This document shows, one piece after another, positions 54,336 to 61,559 of a stretch of DNA of 61,559 nucleotides; the stretch's first letter is position 1; every line of letters starts with the position of its first letter. The notes below the pieces were generated by a model that was given only the letters and a program-made list of their open reading frames with translations, did no database searches and was not told the origin of the DNA. The stretch comes from Deltaproteobacteria bacterium (GTDB lineage Bacteria; Desulfobacterota; Desulfobulbia; Desulfobulbales; Desulfurivibrionaceae), in assembly GCA_013349285.1 (NCBI GenBank), contig DUZU01000016.1:1-61559 (forward strand), given 5' to 3'. A program made the position numbers and the translations under genes.

Positions 54336-55529
54336 ATGTCGAGCACTTTTACAGTAGCAGAGGTGATGGGGCAAGAGGTTGCAAAACCCACCACGCCGAT
54401 GATAACCAAAGCGACAATAGCGAGTGTGATGCTGGCTCTTGTCGGGGTATGCGCCGGTCTTTACGCCCAATATGTGGGACATCATAATGCTTTTGCCAAT
54501 ACCCGTGAAATGCCGTGGGGCATTCTGATTGCCAATTATGCCTATTTTGCAATAATATCCACCGGTCTGTGTCTGCTTTCCGTCTTAAGTCATATCTTCG
54601 GCAACAATCGACTTACCCCGCTTGCCAATCGCATGGTTTATCTTTCCATTGTCGTGATTTTCGGCGGTTTTGTCATCATCGGGCTTGAGCTTGAAAATCC
54701 GCATCGCATGCTGCTCTATAATATTATTTCACCCAATCTCACCTCAAACATCTGGTGGATGGGAACCCTGTACGGGATGGCGGTCGGGTTCATGTTCTTA
54801 GAGTTTTATCTGATTATGGCCGGAAAATATTCCTTCGCCCTTGTTCTTGGCGTATTCGGCGCCCTTGCCGAACTTGCCGCCAACACTAATCTCGGTGCTG
54901 TTTTTTCCACTCTGTCCGCTCGTCCATTCTGGTACGGCTCGCAATTGCCGGTATATTTTCTTGCCTCGGCGGTATTGACCGGCGCTGCCGCCCTCACCGT
55001 TTTCACCAGTTGGTCGTATAAGCTGCAGGACGAGGAAATGAGTCCGGAAATAAGAAAGGGGATAGAAGGGGCCGGCAAGGTGATGTTTACCACCCTGATC
55101 CTCATCGCGGTTGCGACTTCCTGGAAATTCATCTCCTGCTTTGTCGGCGGGACCGAAGAGGGCAGGCTTGCCGCCCTCACTCTGTTAAACGGTCCTTTGG
55201 CCACCAACTTTTGGGTATTTGAGATAGCGGTTGGTATGTTGTTTCCTCTGGTTATCATGACCCTTTCCAGAATGAAAAGTGTGTCGGCCCTTACTACGGC
55301 GGCGATTATGATTTTGATCGGCGCCTATTTTCAGAGATATGATCTGGTGGTGGCCGGTCAGATTATTCCGGTCTTCAACGCAGACGGCACAATGCAGAAT
55401 GCTCTGGCCTATATGCCGTCACTTACGGAGTTTCTTGTTGCCTTAGGCGGTTTTGGGGTTGTTGCTTCCGGCTATATGTTCGGGGAGCATTTTTTGGGGA
55501 AGGTATTTCGTCAGGCAGGTCATAACTAG
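54336..55529 (+). CDS. nrfD: NrfD-family membrane subunit 2
   Basis: About 397 aa, paralogue of the protein at 48447. Shared stretches include TREMPWGILIANYAYF, LELENPHRMLLYNIISPNLTSNIW and the late QRYDLVVAGQIIP. About ten membrane segments. GGAGG precedes the ATG at 54336. It is followed by MerR2 and a small membrane protein. Unlike module 1, no ferredoxin or cytochrome gene follows in the same direction; a tetraheme cytochrome c3 lies convergently downstream. Confidence 0.9.
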   Translation: MSSTFTVAEVMGQEVAKPTTPMITKATIASVMLALVGVCAGLYAQYVGHHNAFANTREMPWGILIANYAYFAIISTGLCLLSVLSHIFGNNRLTPLANRMVYLSIVVIFGGFVIIGLELENPHRMLLYNIISPNLTSNIWWMGTLYGMAVGFMFLEFYLIMAGKYSFALVLGVFGALAELAANTNLGAVFSTLSARPFWYGSQLPVYFLASAVLTGAAALTVFTSWSYKLQDEEMSPEIRKGIEGAGKVMFTTLILIAVATSWKFISCFVGGTEEGRLAALTLLNGPLATNFWVFEIAVGMLFPLVIMTLSRMKSVSALTTAAIMILIGAYFQRYDLVVAGQIIPVFNADGTMQNALAYMPSLTEFLVALGGFGVVASGYMFGEHFLGKVFRQAGHN

Positions 55530-55609
55530 GGTACGGTAAAGGTTTAGCCTCAATCTCTGCGGGCCGCATATGAAATATTCCGCAGGGGTTGAGGACAAGG
55601 GAGAATAAA

Positions 55610-55969
55610 ATGATATCCAGTAATAAGGCAATTTTTACGATTGGAATCGCTGCGAAAATGTTGGAGGTCCACCCTCGAACCCTGCGTATATATGAAAAGG
55701 AAAATTTTGTTAAACCATATCGAAAAGGCCAATGGCGCTATTACACGATGGACGATATCAAATGGGTTCAGTGTTTGCGTGATATGATTCATGGCCACGG
55801 CATCAGTATCGCCGGCATAAAAAAACTTTTGCTCTTCACGCCCTGTTGGAACATTTCAGACTGTTCATCGGAAAAAAGGAAACAATGCACAGCCTTTATG
55901 GCCAGCGGCCTTGTTCCCCGGAAAATTATGCTCAAGCGTATTGGTGGCGCAAGCGACATCGCGGTATGA
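55610..55969 (+). CDS. MerR-family regulator 2 (HspR-like)
   Basis: 119 aa, paralogue of the regulator at 49666. The winged helix has MLEVHPRTLRIYEKENFV, GQWRYYTMDDIKWV and MIHGHGISIAGIKKLL. The C-terminal region again carries cysteines (FTPCWNISDCSSEKRKQC). AAGGGAG precedes the ATG at 55610. It lies between NrfD2 and a small membrane protein; ATGA of a possible upstream start of the latter overlaps its stop. Confidence 0.88.
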   Translation: MISSNKAIFTIGIAAKMLEVHPRTLRIYEKENFVKPYRKGQWRYYTMDDIKWVQCLRDMIHGHGISIAGIKKLLLFTPCWNISDCSSEKRKQCTAFMASGLVPRKIMLKRIGGASDIAV

Positions 55970-56004
55970 AAAGCATTTTAACTCAGAGACTTAGGGGGAT
56001 AGCC

Positions 56005-56241
56005 ATGGGAGTCTTATTGCATAAATTTGATAAAGGTAGTTTTTTGCACCTCGGTAGTAAGGAAATTGCAGAAAAAAAAGCAAGTGTAATCTCTGGTCGA
56101 AATGTTGCAGAGATTGGCTGGGGTGCCTGTACCTTCATTCTGTTTCTGATGCTTGGCCCATTTTCAGCTATAGCGGCGATGGGAGGGCTTGCCTCTCTGG
56201 CTAAGGATGCCAACCAGGTCTATCCCGAGTCGATTAATTAA
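56005..56241 (+). CDS. Small membrane protein after NrfD2-MerR2
   Basis: 78 aa. A charged, helical N-terminus (HKFDKGSFLHLGSKEIAEKK) precedes a hydrophobic stretch containing GWGACTFILFLMLGPFSAIA and then AAMGGLASLAKDAN. GGGGG lies six bases before the ATG. An alternative start at 55966 overlaps the MerR2 stop and would add 13 residues. The layout resembles the trio at 31.2-32.0 kb (polar start, Gly/Ala-rich segment with a Cys), but no alignment is convincing. Function unknown. Confidence 0.6.
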   Translation: MGVLLHKFDKGSFLHLGSKEIAEKKASVISGRNVAEIGWGACTFILFLMLGPFSAIAAMGGLASLAKDANQVYPESIN

Positions 56242-56303
56242 CTGGTGGGTGTTGAGGCGGGGGATGTAACCGGTGGGATGGTGATTGCCGCTGTTAGCAA
56301 CAA

Positions 56304-56338
56304 AAAAGAGGCTGCCTGTTAAGGCAGCCTCTTTTTTT
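56304..56338. terminator. Bidirectional terminator between the small membrane protein and cytochrome c3
   Basis: Stem AAAGAGGCTGCCT / AGGCAGCCTCTTT with a short loop, flanked by A and T runs. It stops transcription from both sides. Confidence 0.9.
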
Positions 56339-56367
56339 ATAGATTAACAATCCTTTAACAAAGGATG

Positions 56368-56760
56368 TTATTTTTTAACATGACATGCAGCACACTTGGT
56401 TGGTCCTTTTTTGTCGTTGTGACCGGCTTTGTGGCAACCTTTGCATTTTTCGTGGGCGGCTTTCATGAAGCTGTCAACCTTCTTGTTGGCAATTTTCTGG
56501 CCGTCATGGCAGGTTTCACATTTATGCTCCTGGCCTGCTACGTAAGGACCCTGGGTGCCGTCTGCCGCCTGGGTGTGATGACATTCCTTACATTCCATCA
56601 TGTCCTGATGTTTTTTGTGCGGAAAGGTTGCCGGTTTTTTGGCTTTAGCGGTGGTGAGAACCATAACCTCAGGACCCTTGTCGGAAGCAATGCTGTTACT
56701 GGCAACAGCAAAACCGAAAACAAGAGCGAATGCAGTAGAGCAGATAATTGTCTTCTTCAT
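56368..56760 (-). CDS. Tetraheme cytochrome c3
   Basis: 130 aa with the ATG at 56760, preceded by GAAGGGA. A signal peptide (about 1-25, ending IAS) leads to a mature protein of about 105 residues with four haem motifs: CKECH, CETCH, CKGCH and CAACH, plus added His residues such as FPHKKH that fit bis-His ligation. This matches the periplasmic cytochrome c3 that couples hydrogenases or formate dehydrogenase to membrane redox complexes in sulfate and sulfur reducers. Haem attachment would need the ResB/CcsA genes next to it. Confidence 0.93.
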   Translation of the reverse strand: MKKTIICSTAFALVFGFAVASNSIASDKGPEVMVLTTAKAKKPATFPHKKHQDMMECKECHHTQAADGTQGPYVAGQEHKCETCHDGQKIANKKVDSFMKAAHEKCKGCHKAGHNDKKGPTKCAACHVKK

Positions 56761-56804
56761 TGTCCCTTCTCCCAAATTAAAATTGAATTATGAAAAGTAT
56801 GTTG

Positions 56805-56820
56805 CTGAATTATTATTCAG
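56805..56820 (-). promoter_or_regulatory. Palindrome upstream of cytochrome c3
   Basis: CTGAAT-TATT-ATTCAG, a perfect inverted repeat ending 45 bases before the cytochrome ATG, at about the expected position of the promoter or leader. Candidate operator. Confidence 0.45.
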
Positions 56821-56908
56821 TCACAAATGTTGTTTTATATACCCCTCTGCCGATCTTTGTCAAGGCTGAAGGGGATAAGTATTAACTTTATTGCTTAGGC
56901 TCTTTTAC

Positions 56909-57754
56909 TTAGTTGCCACCGTAACTGTGCAGGCCGGAAAGCAGGAAGTTGACGCCGTAGTATGTGAAAATTACGGAAAGGAAGCCGATAATGGCAAGCC
57001 ATGCGATACGTTTACCCCCCCAGCCCCTGGTAAAGCGGGCGTGCAGGGCTGCCGCATAGACGAACCAGGTGATCAGCGACCAGGTTTCCTTAGGGTCCCA
57101 ACTCCAGTAAGTGCCCCAAGCCGAGTTGGCCCAGACCGCACCGGTGATGATACCCGCCGACAGCCACAAGAAGCCGAAAACAAGGGTGCGGTGGATTATG
57201 TCGTCTATCTCTTTCAGGCTCGGCAGGCTGGCCAGGATCGAACCCTGGGCCGGTTTTTCGTTCCGTGCCTTGATCAGATACATAAAGCCGATGCCGCAGG
57301 CCACCGCGAAGGCGGCATAGCCGATGAAACAGGTGATAACATGGGCGATCAACCAGTTGCTCTGCAGGGCCGGGATCAACGGCTTGATTTCCTTGCCGAA
57401 TTGCGCGGAAAAAGAGGCATAGGCCATACTGGCCGAGGCAAAGGGCATGGAAAAGGCGCCAAGGGTTTGGTTTTTGTATTTGAATTCCAGGCCCAGGTAG
57501 AAGAGGGCAATGGACCAGGCAAAGAAAACCAGGGATTCGTACATATTGGAGAGCGGCGCATAGCCGATTCCCATCTGGTGCGATTCATACCAGCGTAAGC
57601 CGATCCCCGCCGAGTTGATCAGAAAGGCAACGGTTGTTACCAGGGTGGCTGCCATCCCAAATTTTTTAGCGCGAAAAACTAAAATGGTAATGTAGCAGAA
57701 AGATGAGAAAAGATACGCAAAGGTGGTTATGCCCAAAAGCTGTGAACTGTCCAT
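56909..57754 (-). CDS. ccsA: Cytochrome c biogenesis protein CcsA/CcsB (ResC-like)
   Basis: 281 aa membrane protein of the haem-handling system II. About eight hydrophobic segments are seen. The periplasmic Trp-rich WWD motif is clear: WGTYWSWDPKETWSLITWF. His residues near the helices serve as haem ligands in this family. It lies 9 nt downstream of resB; the two together deliver haem to apocytochromes c, such as those encoded nearby. AAAGGAC precedes the ATG. Confidence 0.93.
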   Translation of the reverse strand: MDSSQLLGITTFAYLFSSFCYITILVFRAKKFGMAATLVTTVAFLINSAGIGLRWYESHQMGIGYAPLSNMYESLVFFAWSIALFYLGLEFKYKNQTLGAFSMPFASASMAYASFSAQFGKEIKPLIPALQSNWLIAHVITCFIGYAAFAVACGIGFMYLIKARNEKPAQGSILASLPSLKEIDDIIHRTLVFGFLWLSAGIITGAVWANSAWGTYWSWDPKETWSLITWFVYAAALHARFTRGWGGKRIAWLAIIGFLSVIFTYYGVNFLLSGLHSYGGN

Positions 57755-57763
57755 AAATGTCCT

Positions 57764-59101
57764 TTAGGTGGTTTGAATCGTATCGTTTTGTCTGAAACGT
57801 TCGGAAAGAGCTGAAAAGTCTTTTTCAAAACCAAGTTTGTTTTTGCTGCTGGTACCGCAAACCAATACCCGGCATTGACCATCTTCTTTATTAATATAAA
57901 CCCAAATTCTCCGGTGGGATAGAAAGAATGCCACATAGAGGCCGACCAGCATCAGGATACAGCCGAAGTAGACAGTCCAAACGCCCGGATCCTTGGTGAC
58001 CTGCAGGCCGGTGGCATAGAGTTGGCTGGCGTAAAATTCGTATTCGCCGTCAGGGCTGACCAGGGTCCGGGTGGTATCGCCGTCCATCCAGAAGGTTTCC
58101 GGGTTACCGCTACCATCACTGAACCAGACTTTAAGGCGGGCCATCCCTCTGGTTTGTTGCATATTAATGATGCCGAACTCGACCTTGGTGCCGGGCCAGC
58201 TGGTTTTTTGGCCAAATGGGATTTCAAACCCCTGTTGTCTGCCTGTTTTTTTATTATAGATCTCAACTTTCAGACCCTGAAGGGCATCGTAGCTTGCCTG
58301 GTAAAAGGTGATTCCTCTATAGTCAAGCGGGTCGTTGACAATGATAGATTTGCTGAAGCTCAAGTTGTTGCTGCGATCCATAACCGTAAGGTCGGAGCGA
58401 TATTCCTTGGGCATGCCACTATCATATAAGGTTAGCTTGAAGCTGTCGCAGCGCACTTCAAAGCCAAGGGGGATCGGTTTGTTGGTGCCGTACTGGTAGA
58501 TTTTATCGGTTGATCCTCCTTCGGGGATCATGATGCTGCCCTTGTAGCCGGCCACCGTCCCGATGATGGCGCCCGCGAAAATAAGCAGAATACTCAAATG
58601 CACTGCGTAAACACCAAGCCTGCACCAGGCCTGTTTCTGGGAAAAGAGCAGAGTTGAATTTTCTTTTTCGTCAGCTTTGGCTTTCCAGCCGCCGTCGGTC
58701 ATGATTTTCTTGACGGTTGCCGTGGCGGTCGCCATCTCCCCGGTGATTAAAAAGGAGGAGCGAAAAGGCATTTTGGCCAGGGTGTCAATGGGCTGGCGTA
58801 AATTGTCCATGACCACCATGCGCCAAACATTGGGCAGTCTGTCGATGGTGCAGATAATGAGGTTGATGCTGAACAGGGCCAGGATGGCGACGAACCACCA
58901 TGAATTATACATGTCAGCAAGATCGAGAATCTGAAAAAGCCGCCCGAGTTCAGGTCCGAATTCCTTGATGTAGAAAGCGGGTGGGTTTTTCTGTGGTATC
59001 AACGTGCCGATGATGGAGGTGCTGGCAAGGATAAACAGGGTTATGAGGGCAAGCTTTACCGACGCAAAAAAACGCCAGAGCATGTTATCGTTTTTCTTCA
59101 T
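57764..59101 (-). CDS. resB: Cytochrome c biogenesis protein ResB
   Basis: 445 aa with the ATG at 59101, preceded by AAGGA; a longer frame would add 22 residues. Partner of CcsA in system II haem attachment. A FFASVKLALITLFILASTSI helix near the N-terminus, a WWFVAILALFSINLIICTIDRLP helix, and LGVYAVHLSILLIFAGAIIG are typical membrane segments. A large periplasmic domain (about 215-385) contains DYRGITFYQASYDA. The last helix is near the C-terminus. It would transcribe ahead of ccsA as one operon. Confidence 0.92.
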   Translation of the reverse strand: MKKNDNMLWRFFASVKLALITLFILASTSIIGTLIPQKNPPAFYIKEFGPELGRLFQILDLADMYNSWWFVAILALFSINLIICTIDRLPNVWRMVVMDNLRQPIDTLAKMPFRSSFLITGEMATATATVKKIMTDGGWKAKADEKENSTLLFSQKQAWCRLGVYAVHLSILLIFAGAIIGTVAGYKGSIMIPEGGSTDKIYQYGTNKPIPLGFEVRCDSFKLTLYDSGMPKEYRSDLTVMDRSNNLSFSKSIIVNDPLDYRGITFYQASYDALQGLKVEIYNKKTGRQQGFEIPFGQKTSWPGTKVEFGIINMQQTRGMARLKVWFSDGSGNPETFWMDGDTTRTLVSPDGEYEFYASQLYATGLQVTKDPGVWTVYFGCILMLVGLYVAFFLSHRRIWVYINKEDGQCRVLVCGTSSKNKLGFEKDFSALSERFRQNDTIQTT

Positions 59102-59386
59102 ATAATCCTTTTTATGGTCTTTTGTCTGGGGCAAGAACCCGCACCGGATTAAGAAAGGGCGTTGCACAGTGCCAAAATGTTAAACGTTATTTTCTACTCT
59201 TGAACAAAGGTGACTGTCAATAGAAATATCAGGATAAGTATTGGCGGAAAGCGCGGTTGCCCGTCTTCATATCGTTAAATTGTCATCACGGCAACTATTC
59301 ATTTATTCACTGACAATGTCAAAGACGAATTAGTTCATTTTTTTTGTCGGTTATTTTGGCCGAGGACTTTTGCTTAAATAAAATAC
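59102..59386. other. Intergenic region between resB and rpmB promoter
   Basis: Contains the resB promoter side and one palindrome, TGACA-A-TGTCA at 59311-59321, with the same half-site as near NrfD1 and the small membrane-protein operon. No gene is visible. Confidence 0.35.
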
Positions 59387-59415
59387 TTGCCAATCAACGG
59401 AAGACGATGTATAAA
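59387..59415 (+). promoter_or_regulatory. Sigma-70 promoter of rpmB
   Basis: TTGCCA (59387-59392) and TATAAA (59410-59415) are separated by 17 bases. Transcription would start about 105 bases before the rpmB ATG, giving a leader of moderate length. Confidence 0.75.
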
Positions 59416-59526
59416 TTCTGGTCTTCATCAAGCAAATATCACCGGCGCTATTGTCGGTAATTAATTTTAAGATTTTAAAAAAAACCCCCTTTTTGGGATT
59501 TGGGTGTTTGATAAAGGAGTAAGGTT

Positions 59527-59721
59527 ATGGCAAAGAAATGTGAGATTTGTGGTAAGGGGCCGGCAACCGGCAATAACGTCAGTCATGCCCATAATAAAAA
59601 CAGGCGTCGGTGGCTTCCTAATCTGCAGCGTGTTCGCATGGCGACCCCTGGTGGCAATGCTACCCATGTACGGGTTTGCACCCGTTGCATTCGGTCCGGC
59701 GCCATTGTCAAACCTGCCTGA
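59527..59721 (+). CDS. rpmB: 50S ribosomal protein L28
   Basis: 64 aa. It begins [22 protein letters not shown] and continues through [15 protein letters not shown], standard for L28. Two Cys pairs (CEIC and CTRC) make it the zinc-binding C+ form. AAAGGAG precedes the ATG. It has its own promoter and a terminator, so it is monocistronic. Confidence 0.97.
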   Translation: MAKKCEICGKGPATGNNVSHAHNKNRRRWLPNLQRVRMATPGGNATHVRVCTRCIRSGAIVKPA

Positions 59722-59742
59722 TCATCTGTTTTAAAATATTGT

Positions 59743-59784
59743 TAAAAAAAAATCGGCCTGCTTATGCAGGCCGATTTTTTTTTG
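59743..59784. terminator. Bidirectional terminator between rpmB and relA/spoT
   Basis: Stem AATCGGCCTGC / GCAGGCCGATT with a TTAT loop, with A and T runs on both sides. Confidence 0.92.
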
Positions 59785-59803
59785 TCTTTGCCGCCGGGTG
59801 TTA

Positions 59804-61559
59804 TCAGCCTCTTTTGGCCTCGATAATCCCGTCAATATTTCTGATATGTTGCAGCAGGCGCAGCATGTGCTCCCTGCTGTTGATCTCGACGATAAGGTTG
59901 AATCGGGCCAAGCCGCCGGGGGAGGTGCTGGCCTCCATATTAATGATATTGGCGTCATCATTGCTGATGGTATTGCTCAGGTTGGCCAGTAGTCCTTTCT
60001 GGTCCTGGGCAATGATCTGAATCTGCGCCCGATGGGTCGATTTGATCCCTTCGGCCCAGTTCACGGCAATCCGGCGTTGCGGATCGCTGGCCAGCAGGTT
60101 GGGGCAGGTGGCTTTGTGGACGGAGATGCCCCGGCCTGCCGTGATAAAGCCGGAAATGTCATCACCTGGTACCGGCATGCAGCAGTGGCTGATCTTGGTG
60201 AGGATCTCGTCGGAGCCCTCCACCAGGATAACATTGCCCTGGTCTGATTTTTTCTTTTCTTTAACAACGGCTGTTTCGACCGTCTCTTTCGGCGGCTCTT
60301 CGATAACTTCTTCGGGCTGCATCTGCTTGACAATGGCGGTGACGGTGATCTTGCCGGTGCCCACTTTCCGGATCAATTCTTCCAGGGAATTGCAGTAAAG
60401 GTTTTTCAAGATTTCTTTGAGATGGCCGGTCTTGATGATCTTTTTAAGGCTCAAGTTATGTTTTTTGAGTTCTTTTTCACAGACCTCGCGACCGACCTGC
60501 AGGGCTTTTTCCCGCTCTTCCTGGTTCAGCCACTGCTTGATTCGATTTTTAGCCCTGGTGGTTTGGGCTATATTGATCCATGAGGGGTTGGGCGTCTGGT
60601 TGGGCGAGGTGAGAATTTCCACCAGGTCGCCGTTCTTGAGCGTTGTTTTCAGCGGCGCGATCTGGCCGTTGATCTTGGCGCCGATACAGCGATTACCGAC
60701 CTCGGTATGGATGCTGAAGGCAAAGTCGATGGGGGTGCTGCCCCGCATCAGTTCCTTGACCTCGCCGTTGGGGGTAAGGACAAATATCTCCGCTTCATAG
60801 AGCTCACCCTTGACCGCATCGAGAAATACCCTGGGGTCTTCCAGTTCCTGCAGGGTGTTGACCAGCTGTTTCAGCCATTTGAAAAGCCGGGCGTCCTTAT
60901 CGGTAATCGATTTCCCTTCCTTATAAGCCCAGTGGGCGGCGATACCTTCCTGGGCGATGCGATCCATTTCCGCGGTGCGGATCTGTACCTCCATGAATTC
61001 GCCGCGGGGGCCGACCACAGAGGTGTGCAAGGATTGGTACATGTTGCCCTTGGGGGTGCTGATGAAATCCTTGAAGCGCCCGTCGATCGGTGACCACAGG
61101 GAGTGGATCACCCCCAGGGTTTCGTAGCATTCCTTCACCGAGTTGACGATGATGCGGAAGGCGACCTTGTCATAGACCTTTTCCAGGGGAATGTTCTGGG
61201 CAATGAGTTTTTTGTAGATGCTGTACAGATGCTTGGGCCGGCCGAGCACAACAAAATCGGCCAGGCCGTGTTCGGTCAGTTTTTGGTTGAGCAGGGCTTT
61301 TATCTCGTCAACATAGGTTTCGCGGTCAACCAGCGAGGTTCTGATCTTGTTGGAGAGATCTTCGTACTCTTCCGGATTAAGGTAGGAAAAGGCGAGATCC
61401 TCCAGCTCCCTTTTGAGCCAATCGATCCCGAGGCGGCTGGCCAAGGGGGCGAACAGGTCCATGGTTTCCCGGGCGAATTCGAGCTGCTTTTCCCTGGGCA
61501 CGTATTGCAGCGACTGCATGTCGTGCAGCCGGTCGGCGAGCTTGACCAGCAGAACCCTG
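59804..61559 (-). CDS. RelA/SpoT-family (p)ppGpp synthetase/hydrolase, 5' part outside the window
   Basis: The frame is open to the right edge, so the N-terminus is missing. What is seen: the end of the HD hydrolase region (VLLVKLADRLHDM at the window edge), the synthetase domain (YSIYKKLIAQ, DKVAFRIIVNSVKECYETLG, and the HTSVVGPRGEFMEVQIRT strand), TGS (FVLTPNGEVKELMRGSTPIDFAFSIH), a zinc-finger-like CCMPVPGDDISGF segment and a C-terminal ACT domain. It makes and probably degrades the stringent-response alarmone. Whether the hydrolase is active cannot be judged because the main HD residues lie outside. A terminator precedes rpmB. Confidence 0.95.
   Translation of the reverse strand, partial: RVLLVKLADRLHDMQSLQYVPREKQLEFARETMDLFAPLASRLGIDWLKRELEDLAFSYLNPEEYEDLSNKIRTSLVDRETYVDEIKALLNQKLTEHGLADFVVLGRPKHLYSIYKKLIAQNIPLEKVYDKVAFRIIVNSVKECYETLGVIHSLWSPIDGRFKDFISTPKGNMYQSLHTSVVGPRGEFMEVQIRTAEMDRIAQEGIAAHWAYKEGKSITDKDARLFKWLKQLVNTLQELEDPRVFLDAVKGELYEAEIFVLTPNGEVKELMRGSTPIDFAFSIHTEVGNRCIGAKINGQIAPLKTTLKNGDLVEILTSPNQTPNPSWINIAQTTRAKNRIKQWLNQEEREKALQVGREVCEKELKKHNLSLKKIIKTGHLKEILKNLYCNSLEELIRKVGTGKITVTAIVKQMQPEEVIEEPPKETVETAVVKEKKKSDQGNVILVEGSDEILTKISHCCMPVPGDDISGFITAGRGISVHKATCPNLLASDPQRRIAVNWAEGIKSTHRAQIQIIAQDQKGLLANLSNTISNDDANIINMEASTSPGGLARFNLIVEINSREHMLRLLQHIRNIDGIIEAKRG

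Noticed and set aside
59155-59180. Sigma-54-like TTGGCACTGTGCAACG upstream of resB on the minus strand
   Set aside because: The -24 element looks good, but the -12 GC is one base out of register.

Overview
The window reads as chromosome from an anaerobic, cytochrome-rich member of the Desulfobacterota, most plausibly of the Desulfobulbales type. This is inferred from gene content only: a tetraheme cytochrome c3, two NrfD-type membrane quinol modules, a ResB/CcsA haem-attachment system, several sigma-54 activators, and a TRAP transporter with a TatT subunit. Most genes are GC-rich. One stretch (about 33.6-36.7 kb) is clearly AT-richer and looks acquired.

Layout. 0-5.8 kb: a TatT-DctP-DctQ-DctM TRAP transporter, a MORN-repeat protein that overlaps the end of dctM, a phosphoribosyltransferase and pcm. 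6.2-17.1 kb: an orphan NarL-type regulator, then a complete phosphate locus on the minus strand (phoR, cheD, pstS, pstC, pstA, pstB, phoU, phoB), with 11-bp-periodic Pho-box-like repeats before phoR and pstS. 17.4-19.5 kb: a DEAD-box helicase and a cold-shock protein, each with a clear terminator. 19.7-22.8 kb: an arsR-permease-acr3-arsC operon with a palindromic operator. 22.9-27.6 kb: a two-enzyme threonine-to-glycine pathway (tdh, kbl) downstream of an unusual soluble Clp/FtsH hybrid whose two AAA+ modules both look catalytically degraded while the zinc protease is intact. 27.9-32.1 kb: a sigma-54 two-component pair, then three tandem paralogous small membrane proteins behind a sigma-54 promoter with an upstream palindrome.

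32.2-36.7 kb: tRNA-Arg(CCT) with a good promoter and terminator, a DUF2784 protein, a HicA/HicB-like pair with a third overlapping gene, and an AraC regulator plus SDR pair bracketed by related palindromic repeats. 36.9-47.3 kb: a hybrid sensor kinase, NAD(P)HX repair enzyme, CBS protein, PabB-PabC fusion, CBS-ACT protein and a class A penicillin-binding protein. 47.3-59.1 kb is a respiratory region: NrfD1, MerR1, a Tat-exported four-cluster ferredoxin and a triheme cytochrome; a PAS-rich sigma-54 activator; a paralogous NrfD2-MerR2 module behind a near-perfect sigma-54 promoter; tetraheme cytochrome c3; and ccsA/resB, which would mature these cytochromes. 59.4-61.6 kb: rpmB and the 3' part of a RelA/SpoT gene that runs off the window.

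The best leads for something undescribed are the pseudo-ATPase Clp/FtsH protease, the sigma-54-controlled trio of small membrane proteins, and the duplicated NrfD-MerR modules. All functions come from reading motifs; no database search was possible.
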